64,000 bases of DNA from Calamus simplicifolius (taxonomy: Eukaryota; Streptophyta; Magnoliopsida; Arecales; Arecaceae). Position numbers and translations under genes: made by a program. Positions 34,255-44,700 of this stretch are shown one piece after another (position 1 is the stretch's first letter; every line of letters starts with the position of its first letter). Under the pieces are notes generated by a model, which made no database searches, was not told the DNA's origin, and was given only the letters and a program-made list of their open reading frames with translations. The stretch is taken from the NCBI GenBank assembly GCA_900491605.1, contig UESW01003881.1, positions 827,855-891,854 of the forward strand, given 5' to 3'.

Positions 34255-34583
34255 TGTTGAAAATGATAAACTTAATTGTGGTGATGAAACCGAGAGGTCA
34301 TAATAAATTCTGAAGAATTAACTATAGTTGCAGAATCTGAAGAGTCACATTGAAATATGAAGAGTCATAGCCAAAAGTCATATGGAAAGTCTAAAAGGTT
34401 CATTATGATGTATTAATGAGGGTAGATCAATAGTCACTTTCTATATCTATAAATAGGACATATTGTAGTGAGTTATTGAGTGAGTGAGGAAAGCTAATAG
34501 AAATGATATTATAGAAACTTCTCTCACTTCCAGCATTTCTCTTTGAGCATTCTAGAGCGCTACCAAAAATATTATTTTCAACA
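34255..34583 (+). repeat. 5' LTR of the TRIM-like element
   Basis: It starts TGTTGAAAATG and ends TTCAACA. TATAAATA at 34448 is the likely core promoter. It shares nearly all of its sequence with 35505-35841; a short insertion near 35610 in the partner is the main difference. Confidence 0.93.
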
Positions 34584-34755
34584 AGTGGTATCAGAGCTCC
34601 TTGTGTGCCCACCTTGTTTTCAACAAGTGGTATCAGAGCCTGTTTGATCCCCAACTGTATCAGAGCCTGGTTGATCTCCAACTATATCAGAGCCTGGTTG
34701 ATCCCCAACTATATCAGAGCCTAGTCGATCCCCAACCAAGTGGTATCAAAGAAAG
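34584..34755 (+). repeat. Primer-binding motif multiplied in tandem
   Basis: The motif GTATCAGAGC or TATCAGAGCCTG occurs at once after the LTR and then at least four more times, at intervals of about 27-31 bp. Spacers read GTTGATCCCCAAC. A last variant, GTGGTATCAAAG, lies near 34740. The first copy is in the normal priming position. The others look like tandem amplification of the primer-binding site and adjoining leader. Confidence 0.92.
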
Positions 34756-34938
34756 CAAGATAGCCCAAGAGCCTGGCGTGAAGAAGTTTATATCCTCAAT
34801 CTAAGTGTTAAGTCTCCAGATCAAAGGAATCCGTTGAGAAGTGTGCAAGTCTAAGATAACAAGACTTTGCAAAAAAAAAGAAGACAAGAGCAGTCTTCAG
34901 AGGTTGAAGAATAGAAACTTCAATACCAATTGAGCAAA

Positions 34939-35468
34939 ATGGAGGATGAAAAGGTAATAGTTGTGGTTGCGCCATACAAGGTAATGCTCAAAGAAATGCT
35001 TGAAAAACTAAATTTTTCTCCAGCAAAATATACAATTGAGAAGTCTTGACCAGATCATTCTTCAAGTTTTATGGAAACAGTCATTTTTGAAGATATAAGT
35101 GAAAGTTTTATGATTGATGGTCCAGTTTCTATTTCAAAGAAGGAAGCAAAAATTCTGCAACATTACAAGCAATTATCTATTTGAAAAATACTTATAATAT
35201 TACTGTGAAAGATGTTCATTTTCAAGAAATTGAAGATATCAAGATAGCAATGCAAGATTTGCATGAAGCCTATGAAGAGCTGAAAAACAAATATGAAGAT
35301 AGTATTAAAGAATTAAATGAGTTGAAGCTGACAATGAATAGAAGAGTTATTATAGAAGATGAAGAAAGGGTGATTGAAGAAGATACAAGATATCCACCTC
35401 ATACATCAATGAGAAGGACATTTGCAAGAATAGATTTTCCTCCGGGTTGCGGTCCAAATCAGTATTGA
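34939..35468 (+). pseudogene. Internal ORF remnant of the TRIM-like element
   Basis: A frame from ATG 34939 (MEDEKVIVVVAPYK) runs to a stop at 35047, and stays open after it (SSSFMETVIFEDISESF) to another stop near 35180. A second open stretch at 35181-35468 is rich in Glu, Lys and Leu with heptad-like spacing (coiled-coil), ending FPPGCGPNQY. I do not recognise a retroviral domain. It may be a reduced gag or captured sequence, or chance open reading. Confidence 0.45.
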
Positions 35469-35504
35469 AGATATGATGAACAAGACAATTAAGTTTAAAG
35501 GGAG

Positions 35505-35841
35505 TGTTGGAAATGGTAAACTTAATTGTGATGATGAAACCGAGAGGTCATAATAAATTCTGAAGAATTAACTATAGTTGCAGAATCTGAAGAGTCACAT
35601 TGAAATATGAAGAATCATGTTGTAAAACCAAAAGTCATATGAAAAGTCTAAAAGGTTCATTATGATGTATTAATGAGGGTAGATCAATAGTCACTTTCTA
35701 TATCTATAAATAGGACATATTGTAGTGAGTTATTGAGTGAGCGAGGAATAGCTAATAGAAATGATATTATAGAAACTTCTCTCACTCCCAGCAATTCTTC
35801 TTGGGCATTCTAGAGCGCTACCAAAAATATTATTTTCAACA
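35505..35841 (+). repeat. 3' LTR of the TRIM-like element
   Basis: 337 bp, with the same ends and TATA box as the 5' LTR. It is followed directly by the TCCAA duplication. Confidence 0.93.
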
Positions 35842-35846
35842 TCCAA

Positions 35847-36303
35847 TTATTAGATTCAGATTCAATCCAAAATTTAGGTAGAATCCAGTTTTCAAACTCA
35901 ACCCAGAGCTTTTAAATGTGCATTGGATTGGGACTAGATCGACCAAGTCATGACTGATCTACATCATACTAAAATTTAGAAGGCCTCCGTGTAACGCAGG
36001 AAGAAGAATAACCCTGAGAAGACCACAAGGATATCACCAAAGACCAAGACACCTTGGATCCAAAGTCAGTAAGCAAGCTAAGTAAGCTGCGATATATTCT
36101 GATATATGTCATTGGGAAGCTAAGACTGATGTCCAATTTGTCTACGTACGACATTGACAATTGTTCAGACTTCCAATTGAGTTCCAAAGGATCTTGCTGT
36201 AATTTTAAATGGTAGGTGTCAGCAAGATTGAAGCCATATACACACTTCTAGACGAACATAAGAAGCACATAGATAACATCATAAGGTGTTTTCTTCGCTC
36301 CCA
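35847..36303. other. Intergenic DNA and 3' untranslated region of protease gene 2
   Basis: The part from about 36210 (GCAAGATTGAAGCC) resembles the 3' region of protease gene 1 at 15825-15890 and is probably transcribed 3' untranslated sequence. The rest shows no gene. Confidence 0.55.
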
Positions 36304-37441
36304 TCAAGCGGTTGGATAAGAAGCTTCCATGGCGATGCCACAAAGCCCTTCCTTGGCATCGACGTCTCTCTCCATCCTGATGTATCCATTCTCGCCCCAA
36401 GATGAACCCCACGAGTTCTTCACCAGCCAATACTTGGTCCCATCGCTCGTCGTGCCGTAGCCGACGGCGGTGACACCGTGATCCAATTCAGTCCCACAGT
36501 CCCCAGTGAACACACCGCTCGAGTACAACTGGAAAGCAGAACCACCGGCATCGATGGCGACAGACACCGGGTGGTTCGCCACTGCCTTGAGGAGCGCCGC
36601 CTCGCTGTTGGCCGGCACGTCCTCGAAGCCACTAATCGTGGCTGCATGGTATTTAGATTTCCCGGTGTTGCATGTGCCATCAGTAGCCTCGTATGGGTAG
36701 TCGGATTCGGTCGTAAGGCCTCCATTCTTGATGATGAATTTGAAAGCATCGTCCATTAGACCCCCATTGCATCCTTGATCCTCACCTTTGGTGTCGCAGT
36801 CCACGAGCTCTTGTTCTGATAGAGAGATGAGCTTCCCGGTGCTGAGTTTGGTGACTCCTTCCATTGCGGCCACAGCAGAGAAAGCCCAGCAGCATCCTGT
36901 CCGGTGCATTGGATGTCAGATTGTTTGCAGAACAAGTACTATTGGAAGTCTATATTTGTAACACGATAAATTGGATGTTGATTAATTAGTTGAAATGGAT
37001 CGGTTTGTTACCACATTGGCCTTGGTCCTTGATGGGAGTAACTGCACCCTTCGCCCTCCAGTCCATGCTCGCAGGCACTGCAGTGACGTTCTCATACTGG
37101 AAGCCGCTCGTCGCCTTCACAGAGGCAGCTGGAGATGCCCTGAATCCAGTGTGCGTGGCCTTGAACTCTTCATTGGTGAGGTCGGCAAACTGATTGGTGC
37201 CGAGCTTGTACTTGTGGTTCCCAGCGTTGAACGATTCGATCAATTCCACGTTGGCTTTAAAAATTCTGAAGCGCTGCTCCTTCTCGGCTGCGTCCTTGTA
37301 CACGCGCCGGTACTGAGCCATCCATTGCTCGTGCTTCTCCGTCATCGACCTGTCGGTAAGCGTGCGGGATGCCGCATAAGAAGCACAAAGAGCGATCGCT
37401 AGCAACGCTACCAGCAGGCATTTGTTTGTTGAGAAAGCCAT
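36304..37441 (-). CDS. Papain-like cysteine protease 2 (SAG39/SAG12-like), two exons
   Basis: Exon 1 is 37441-37012 and exon 2 is 36896-36304, with a 115-bp intron (GTAACA...CAG) at the same phase and site as in gene 1. The product is 340 residues. Features: signal peptide 1 to about 25; ERFNIN-like helix (KEQRFRIFKANVELIESFN); GTNQFAD at 81-87; mature start near VPASMDWR; catalytic Cys146 in GQCGCCWAFS, His283 in LDHGV and Asn304 in KNSWG; GCNGG present. The extra Cys at 145 next to the nucleophile is common in this subfamily, from general knowledge. No granulin domain, so not an RD21 type. All key residues are intact; the gene looks functional. Upstream DNA resembles that of gene 1 for about 500 bp. 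Confidence 0.95.
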
Positions 37442-37532
37442 GGAGCTAAACGAAAGGTCGAGTGGATGGTGCGATGGAGTGGGCAGGGGAGTTGACTCGG
37501 TTACACATATCCAATTCTGAGGGGGGAAGTTT

Positions 37533-37542
37533 GTTTATATAG
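37533..37542 (-). promoter_or_regulatory. TATA box of protease gene 2
   Basis: CTATATAAAC on the minus strand lies about 92-100 bp upstream of the ATG at 37441, the same distance as the TATA boxes of the two paralogues. Confidence 0.72.
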
Positions 37543-37559
37543 AGAGGAAGAGGGTTAAT

Positions 37560-38236
37560 ACTTCATGTACATGATGAAAGATCGTGGAAAGAAACTACTA
37601 CTTGCCGTGCCGTGGCGATGCATTGGTTTGGTGGGAAACAGGGACATCTACGTGCCTTGACGTATGTTTACAATTGGACGAGGGGAATCTCGGGTTCAAA
37701 TGAGCACCAACATTTCAAAGAGAATAATAAAAAACACAAGCAAGAAGCCAAGCTGGACATACTAAATAGGACGACCGTTGCAGAACGGCAAGCAGGATTT
37801 TTGCTTCGGTTGTAGAAGCCCGCAGCTTCCTACCGTATATCCAATCCAATTATTGTGCAGCCTAATTAAGCTAGCTGTTACTTTAATTAGTATTAAATTA
37901 ATGAAGTAAACGAGAGTTCAGCATGGGCCATAGGTAACTAGAAAACTCTTTTTATTAAAAAAAAAATAGTAACGATTTGAATAATGGTGAAACTTTCCAA
38001 AGAATAAGCCAAAGAAGTGCCAATCGTCTAAGATAATAGTTGTCCATTTGATTAGAGCACAATCCAAACTTAATCCTGGATGCAATTAACTACCGCATGA
38101 CTTTATTAGTAGAAATGATTGATATATTCATAGAAATATATTTGCACTTTAAAATTAGAGTTTGATTTTTTTCTTACAATAATTGCCATTTTTAGTTCAC
38201 GTTGCAAATTTAGTTCTAAAAATTAATGGTCAGTTT
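37560..38236. other. Upstream region of protease gene 2
   Basis: A block with GTGCCTTGACGTATG and a later block with GCTAGCTG and ATTAATGAAGT correspond in order to the region at 17365-17700 upstream of gene 1. It includes an A-run at the place of the ATT microsatellite. It probably holds the promoter. No gene is visible. Confidence 0.65.
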
Positions 38237-38978
38237 TGATGGGGCTGATAGGGCAACATCCAATCGATGGTGATGATCACACTCCCAGACAATATAGTCT
38301 CCAATCGATTATCCGGGTAGAGCCTCCCGTCTGCCACCTAGAAAGGATTTCCAGTCGACCACCCGGGTAGGATCTTCAGTTGGCCATCCGAGTAGGACTT
38401 TCAGCCGACCACTCAAGTAGAGCCTTCAGTCGGCCACCCGAGTAAGACCTCCAGCTGGCCACCCAGGTCAAACTCCTTAGGAGGTCCACGTGCATAACTC
38501 CTATCGCTCATGATGGTTTGCAGAATCCTCCCATGATCCTGAACCACAACAGAAAGATTCCTTCTACTACGAATGTGGGGGGCAGATTCTGCAAGTTCTA
38601 TTATAGTTGTCCAAGTCCAGCAAATCCTGCCAACAGTTACGGTGCATGGGGAGCGAATCGTGCCAATTGTTACGGTGCATGAGGAGCAAATCTTGCTAAT
38701 TCAGTTATTCCATGAGCTCCTGCAGGTCCTTTAAATGGATAGGTGGGACCTTCGGCCAAATAAGAAACACACACACACTTAAACAATTAAGCTTTCCTTC
38801 AAGCTTAGGGCTATTATCCAGAATACTAACTTGAGCATCGGAGTATCCCCGCTGGAATCCCTGGCCCAATGACTTTTTGCAGATTCTGATCAAGAAGAGC
38901 CCATCATAGGATCCTTGGTCCACCGGAAAAGATGATCGAAAGCTCGCCGACGGTTGAGGAAGTGTCTTGGCAATAATA
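38237..38978 (+). repeat. 5' LTR of the third Tat-like element
   Basis: 742 bp, from TGATGGGGCTGATAGGG to ..GCAATAATA before the primer-binding site. It contains about five 30-bp units of the type CAGTCGGCCACCCGAGTAG at about 38320-38470, and a block (GAGCATCGGAGTATCCCC) matching the other Tat LTRs near the end. The right boundary was set by alignment with 22223 and 4422. Confidence 0.72.
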
Positions 38979-39057
38979 GATTGGCACACCAGGTAAGGGA
39001 AGCAGGTGACAGATCAGCAATACCAGTTTACATATCTTCGTCCCCTCTAGATCAAAG

Positions 39058-41226
39058 ATGGGGGTGACAATGCATGCTCAGGAGGCCTCTACTAGCCGCG
39101 TGGGGGAGCCTTCACGACGAATTGAGTAACAGAAGGCCAACCTCCTTGCTCTAACATCGCCACCGCCTCAAATCGTCCAGTCGGATCAGCTTGTCACCCT
39201 CACCCAGCAAGTTCAAGTGCTAATGGTGGTGGTCTAAGAGCTACAGAAGTAGCATTCCGTAACCACACAGCAACAGCCAAGGGCTTTCGCTCCCTCTATG
39301 GCTACTGCTCATGCCAGCCATCAATCCATTCACGGAAGATCTTCCCATCGGGGGTCTCATCGCCGACATACCTCACCATTGTGCTGCTAGAGCATCCATC
39401 AAGCTCATCAGCAAGAGCATCACCACCGTGAAGCCCCGAAGTGGCCTCGATCTCCCACTTATCGTTAGAAGAGCCCCCCCTCTTACGGATGACGGTACGG
39501 GAAGGAGCCGAAGCGAGGGCATCGGCATCTTCTCTCTCCTTATTCATATCCTGAGTCATCAGAAGAGGAGTTCACTAACGGACCAATCAACCGCAAGGTG
39601 AAGCGACGCCTTGACAAGTGCAACTGGCAAATGAAAGAACTCAGTCGTAGGTTCATTGACTTGCCAAAGAGGGACTACAATTCTCATCCCCATCTCACTC
39701 ACCACATCAACGGATAATACCCTAGGGATGACTTACATCAAGTATCTAGAAGCCTCGAGCATCGACGTTGTAGACAAAGTACTGCTAGTCACATGGGAGA
39801 TGATTTGGATAGATGCCTATGTCCGCTACCTCACTAATAGTACTCTCTCAAACGATAACGAAGAAGATAAATTGCTCAAATAAAGAGCTTCTAGATTCAT
39901 GGTAATGGATGGCTATATAGAAGGTTGTCCTCTTTTCCCTTTTTTAAATGTCTAGGCTCAGCCGACTATGTCCTCCGAAAGATCCACGAAGGCATCTGTA
40001 AGAATCATCTGGGAGGTAGGTTGCTAGCATAGAAGGTGCTTCGCCAAGGATATTAATGGTTCACCATGCGAGAGGATACGGCCAAGTTGGTTTGAAAGTG
40101 CGACAACTGCCAACGACATGCACACATCTAGCGACAGCCCACTTTTCACCTAAGCCAGCTCTCATTCCCATGGCCCTTCGCTCAGTGAAGCATGGACATC
40201 CTTGGTTCATTTCCTTCGGCATCAGGCCAACGGAGGTTCTTTATCATCGCCAACAACTACTTCAACAAATGGATCAAAGTTGAGGCATTAGCACACATTA
40301 TCGAGAGCAAGGTAAAATCCTTCTTTTGGAAGTCCATCATATGCCGCTTTGAACTACCACATACCATCATCACTGACAATGATCGGCAATTCGATAATAA
40401 GACATTCAAAGAATTTTGCATCGAGTTAAATATTTGCCATCGGTTCACCTTTGTTGGCCATCCAAAAATCAATGGCGAAGCCAAAGTGACGAACAGAACC
40501 ATCCTCCAGGGCCATAGGATTCGACTGGATGAGTTCAAAGGTAGATGGGTGGAGGAGCTCCCAAGTGTACTGTGGGCTTACCATACAACTCTGAGGATGT
40601 CCATTGGAGAGACACCATTCAGCCTTGCCTTTGGATCAGAAGTCATCATTCCAGTCGAGATTGACCTCCCAAGCTCATGGATGGAATCATAAAATGAAGA
40701 AGACAACTCCACACAGCTGAGGGCCAATCTCGACCTCATCGACGAAGCATACAACCGAGCATGGATCAGGATGGCAGCATTTCACCAGCAAGCTATGAGA
40801 TACTACAATGCTCGCATGCATTCCAAGGCTTTCTTTCTCGGGGATCTCATCTTAAGGCATGCTGAAGTCTTCAAACCAACAGAAGGAGACAAGCTTTCCC
40901 CAAATTGGAAAGGACCCTATCAGATCGCCAAAACGTTTCACAAGGGTGCCTACCGGATCGAAAAGCTTGATGGAAAGACAATCCCCTGCACATGGAATGC
41001 AAAAAAATCTTCGTATGTATTACCAATAGCATGTAAAAATCTATTTGAAAGAAGTAAAAAAGGGGTTTCCAACATGATGTTCCATCATCCGGCCTCTCTA
41101 TGGATTGAAGACTACCTCCTGACTCCACGTCGGGGGTTGAGTCTAGTTGGCTTACAGTTGGAAGAAATCTACTTTCTGGCTCACAGTTGGTGGATGCCTA
41201 CCTTCCGACCCCTTGTTAGGGATTAG
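39058..41226 (+). pseudogene. Gag N-terminus fused to integrase, broken
   Basis: The gag start reads MGVTMHAQEAS (39058) with LTQQVQVLMVVV further on, interrupted by stops. From about 39720 the sequence (IKYLEASSIDVVDKVL, then DAYVRYLT) matches the linker before integrase in the element at 26400. The integrase core from about 40185 is open over long stretches: MDILGSF, TIITDNDRQF, GEAKVTNRT give the DDE residues. These are followed by GETPFSLAFGSEV and, from 40771, the C-terminal part up to PNWKGPYQIA and PCTWNAKK. Stops at 40690 and elsewhere inactivate it. Confidence 0.8.
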
Positions 41227-41830
41227 TCCAGTCAGCTCATAGTTAGGAAAGATCTATCCCCTAACTCACAGTTGGCGAACGCCTACCTCCTGACTCTGTG
41301 TCGAGGGATGAGTCCAGTCGGCTCACGGTTAGAATAAATCTACCTCCTGGCTTATAGTTAGCGGACGCCTACCTCCCGACTCTACGTCATGGGATGACCG
41401 TCCAGTTGGCTCACGGTTAGGAATGATCTATCTTCTGACTCATAGTTGGTGGACACCTACCTTCCGACTTTACGTTGGAAGATGAGTCCAATCGGCTTAT
41501 AGTTGGAAGAGATCTACCTTTTAGCTCACAGTTGGGGGATGCCTACCTCCCAACTCCTCATCGAGGGATAAGTTCAGTCGGCTCATAGTTGGAAGAGATC
41601 TACTTTCTGGCTCACAGTTGGCAAATGCCTACCTTTCAGCTCTTTGTGAGAGGATGAGTCCAGTCGGCTTACAGTTGGAAAAGATCTACCTCCTGGCTCA
41701 TAGTTGGCAAACGCCTACCTTCCAACTCTACATCGGGGGATGAGTCCAGTCGGCTCACAGTTGGGAGAGGTCTACCTCCTGGCTCACGGTTGGTGGATAC
41801 CTATCTCTCAACTCTGAGTCGAGAGACAAT
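41100..41830 (+). repeat. ~87-bp tandem array, about eight units
   Basis: Units contain GAGTCCAGTCGGCTCACAG and CTACCTCCTGGCTCAC. The GTCCAGTCGG-type mark recurs about every 85-95 bp from 41131 to 41744. It occupies the same place, after integrase, as the 140-bp array of the element at 21129-33611, but the sequence is different. Confidence 0.88.
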
Positions 41831-42050
41831 TGCTGGCCGCTATCAACCGGCCAAGTCGTGACCAATCTACTTCCAACCTTACTTCAAGTCCTTCGAGCAA
41901 GCAAGCGTATGGTCTCAGAGAACACATGGATGCAGTCACAAGTTCGTGCAAGGTAGACAAAAACTATCAACACCAAAAGCAGTGCAAAAAGAAAAGATTT
42001 CTCTATGGGAAGGAGTCGGAGCTACATGTACTAAGAAGTAGATTCAAAGA

Positions 42051-42581
42051 CTGAGGTGTCGTAACTGGTAGTTCAATTTTATCTGATTTCCTAGGAGATC
42101 AGTTAAACCAAAAAAAGATTACCTTCTTTCCAGGGCAGCTAAACATCAAAAAGGCTCATAATTGTAAAGCATGGACAAAGTTAAACATAAGTGATGTGGA
42201 CCCATTTGAGACTCCCCTCTATCCAGGACAATTCAATTTGACTAAAGTATACCATCCAATCGGGAAAGCCACCTTGCGCCAAGAGCGAGCTAATCAAAAC
42301 TATTCACTTACAACTGGCCAACTTTAAGGAAAAAAAAAAACTCTCTCCAAAAGCAATCCTAAACTTCATTATAAGTAGGTGATTCTAAGCGTGAGCTTTT
42401 TAACCTAAAGAGCTTGTCAAAGGGCTCTAATTCTTCTTCGAATCGTTTTGGTTAATTTGAATATGAGAGGATTATTAGGAGATGACCTCTAGAATCTAAC
42501 ATATTTTTGTATGTTTCTTTCACATATAAGTATTAATCGACTGAAGAAATTGCTCTACGAATTTGAGTTATAAATTGATTC
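42051..42581. other. Unassigned DNA between Gypsy and LINE
   Basis: It contains GAGGTGTCGTAACTGG at 42052, the signature word of the Mutator-like arrays. The 27-bp block before it (42022-42049) recurs at 44675-44701. Otherwise I see no gene. Confidence 0.4.
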
Positions 42582-43860
42582 CTTTTTTTTTTGTTACAAG
42601 CGGGCGATCATACCACTCTGGGGTGAGTCAAACCCGAGGTATCGGAATACATAATTTGTTCCAAAATAACCGGGTAAGGGTCATCAGGGTGCCATTCCCA
42701 CTGATCAGAATGGCGAGCTACAGCCGAAGCAACCCAATCAGCTGAAGCATTGGCTTCCCTATAGACATGTCGAATCAGAGGATCATATCTAGACTAAAGA
42801 GAATCCCATATATCACTGATCAAAGGGTTATGGGAGGAACAAAAATCAACATCCCATCGAATCCACCGGATGACCGTAATAGAGTCTCCCTCGATAACCA
42901 CCCGGTGCGAGCGCAAGATGCGAATAGCATAGGTAATGCCAGCCCACACAGCCTGCAGTTCAACCATGGGAACCGAAATGTCGAGAGAACCATGCCCACC
43001 AGCCGCAAGCAGCTCTCGCTCAGGCCCCCTGATAATAAAACCAGATCCGGCAATGCGACCCGATACAGTGCCATCAAAATTTACTTTGACATAACCAATG
43101 GGTGGGGGCTCCCAAGCAATAAAGACCGTAGAACGGTGCGCTGTCGGAGCAGCAGGAGAGTCCCAGAGGCCAGTCTGTCAGAGTGACTAACCAAATCAGA
43201 ACGAAGATACTCCGTAGCAAGGAAGCTAGCAGTGTGGATAATAGTCTGTGTCGAGACCGTATCCTCAGCAAAAACAAGCTGGTTACGAGTCAGCCAGATT
43301 TGATAAGCCAAATAAGGTAAATACACACCCTGGAAGCAACTGCCACTCTGAAAGGCTGTACGAACGGCATGCAATAGAGCCCATCGGCCGGGTTCCTCAT
43401 CTGGCGTCCAAGGACTATATCGAAGATGCAGCCAAATCTGAGTCAGTTCCCGTATTCCACGTGGTTGTTCCTTCATGTGGAGTGCAATTTTCCAGGTTGC
43501 TCCCACTATTATGTCTGATATTCAATGTATGGTTGGGGATGGGAGATCTACAAATGTTACTCATGATACCTGGATAGCGGATCTTTCTCTAGTGCGGTGG
43601 CCGACATTCCTAAGCTCTGATGTTGGACCTTCGCTGTCTATTTCTGCTCTGATTTGCCAGGACTCTAATGCTTGGCGTGTTCCTACGGTGTCCCGGTTAT
43701 TTGGAACTGAGTTAGCGCACAGGATTCTAGCTACCCCTCTTGCCTCTGTAGCTTCTGACACCAGACTATGGCGTAGATCCTGCCTCCCTTGTGCTTCCAC
43801 TAGAGATCTGATTGATCGCATCTGCCCTCAGTCTGCGGGTTTGGATGATGTGGCTTGAAT
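42582..43860 (-). mobile_element. LINE (L1-type) insertion with inverted 5' segment
   Basis: Left part, minus strand: a T-run at 42583-42591 (poly(A) end), then RNase H C-terminus (LIRHVYREANASADWVA) and upstream LAYQIWLTRNQLVF (to about 43450). Right part, plus strand, 43470-43860: reads WSAIFQVAPTI, then VGDGRSTNVTHDTWI, then LIDRICPQ, the zf-RVT-side region that lies 5' of the left part in an intact LINE. The right part is therefore inverted relative to the left, joined near 43460. This is the structure expected of twin priming. No RT domain remains. Confidence 0.8.
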
Positions 43861-44399
43861 CTGGCGCTTGTCAGAAGAGGAAAGAGGATGAGCTGGTAGA
43901 CTGAACGATTAAATACCTTGAATTGGACGGTCTTGGCGGAATGGCGTGGAAAACCTTCAATAACTGTATCTAACCTTGTTTTTATTTTGAGGCATTAGAA
44001 GTTATGTAGTACATTGCATTCCGGATGATAACCAAACATTCATTCAACGTGGTCCAGAAAGATTGCTATTATCCATGGACTCATTGGAAAAGGTGCATCA
44101 ATTTCACTGCCAGGCTCCCACCTCATCAATCATTTTTATCCACGAGGACCTCCACTTTTGTCCCTAAAGTAGCCATGGTTGACGTGGGCTTCGTTCAGAC
44201 CACATTCCCCACAAATCAATTAGTGCTTCCTTGGTGGGTGGATTCATGAGATTTAATTTGTGACTGGCAGCGGCCAAAGAACTAAAGAAAGAGACTCTTT
44301 TCGTGCCTCCACTTCTATAATGCACTCCCTAAACCAACGGTTCTGGGCCCAAACTTTCTGACCAACGAATTCTCCAGCCCATATGTCAAGACTACCGCT
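43861..44399. other. Intergenic DNA
   Basis: No gene is supportable. The sequence is of average composition and I recognise nothing in it. Confidence 0.45.
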
Positions 44400-44700
44400 C
44401 ATTAGAGTGCAAAAAAGACTTTGTACACCGTATTCAATGTAGCAAGTCCTAAGTGGACTGCATCATTCTTTTTTATTAGTCCACATGCATACGATACCCA
44501 GTAAAAAATGTTAAGATAGCTTTATGATATCCTGAGAAAAAAAATTACGATACCTCAGTTTTAAACTTATGACACTGTAGTTATAAAATTAAGATACTCG
44601 TTCAGAAAGCAAAAAAAAATTACGACATCCCAGTTTTAAACTTACGATACCCTAGTTTCTAACTCTTTAATCAACTATATGTATTAAGAAGTAGATTCAA
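44400..44700 (+). mobile_element. Terminal fragment of a second Mutator-like element
   Basis: GACTTTGTACACCGTATTC followed by AGCAAGTCC matches the terminus of the large element at about 49410 (GTCTTTGTACATCGTTCCC, AGCAAGTTC) in the same orientation. From about 44510 the text is filled with TACGATACCTCAG and TACGACATCCCAG words, as in the arrays of that element. It breaks off near 44700 against CACTA-derived DNA. Confidence 0.65.

Larger units (their letters stand above)
34255..35841 (+). mobile_element. TRIM-like short LTR retrotransposon (1.59 kb)
   Basis: LTRs at 34255-34583 (329 bp) and 35505-35841 (337 bp) begin TGTTGRAAATG and end TTTTCAACA. The target-site duplication TCCAA is exact (34250-34254 and 35842-35846). 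The 5' LTR is followed by AGTGGTATCAGAGC, the classic primer-binding site complementary to initiator methionine tRNA. A polypurine tract TTTAAAGGGAG precedes the 3' LTR. Each LTR has TATAAATA (34448 and 35705). The 0.92-kb interior lacks protease, RT and integrase, so this is a non-autonomous element in the TRIM size range. LTRs are very similar, suggesting a fairly young insertion. Confidence 0.93.
38237..42050 (+). mobile_element. Third Tat-like Gypsy element, internally deleted, 3' LTR not found
   Basis: It starts with an LTR (38237-38978, TGATGGGGC start) and a GATTGGCACACCAGGTAAG primer-binding region. The gag N-terminal region is fused near 39720 to the segment just before integrase, and integrase is followed by an 87-bp tandem array (41100-41830). 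Gag C-terminus, protease, RT and RNase H are deleted. I could not find a second LTR, so the right end near 42050 is uncertain. It is related to the two other Tat-like elements but has diverged further. Confidence 0.8.

Noticed and set aside
34584..34598. Possible methionine tRNA gene
   Set aside because: Only the short stretch complementary to the tRNA 3' end is present, directly after an LTR, so it is a primer-binding site and not a tRNA gene.
35969..36187. Minus-strand open frame of 72 codons near protease gene 2
   Set aside because: No recognisable motif, and it lies between a TRIM insertion and a 3' untranslated region.
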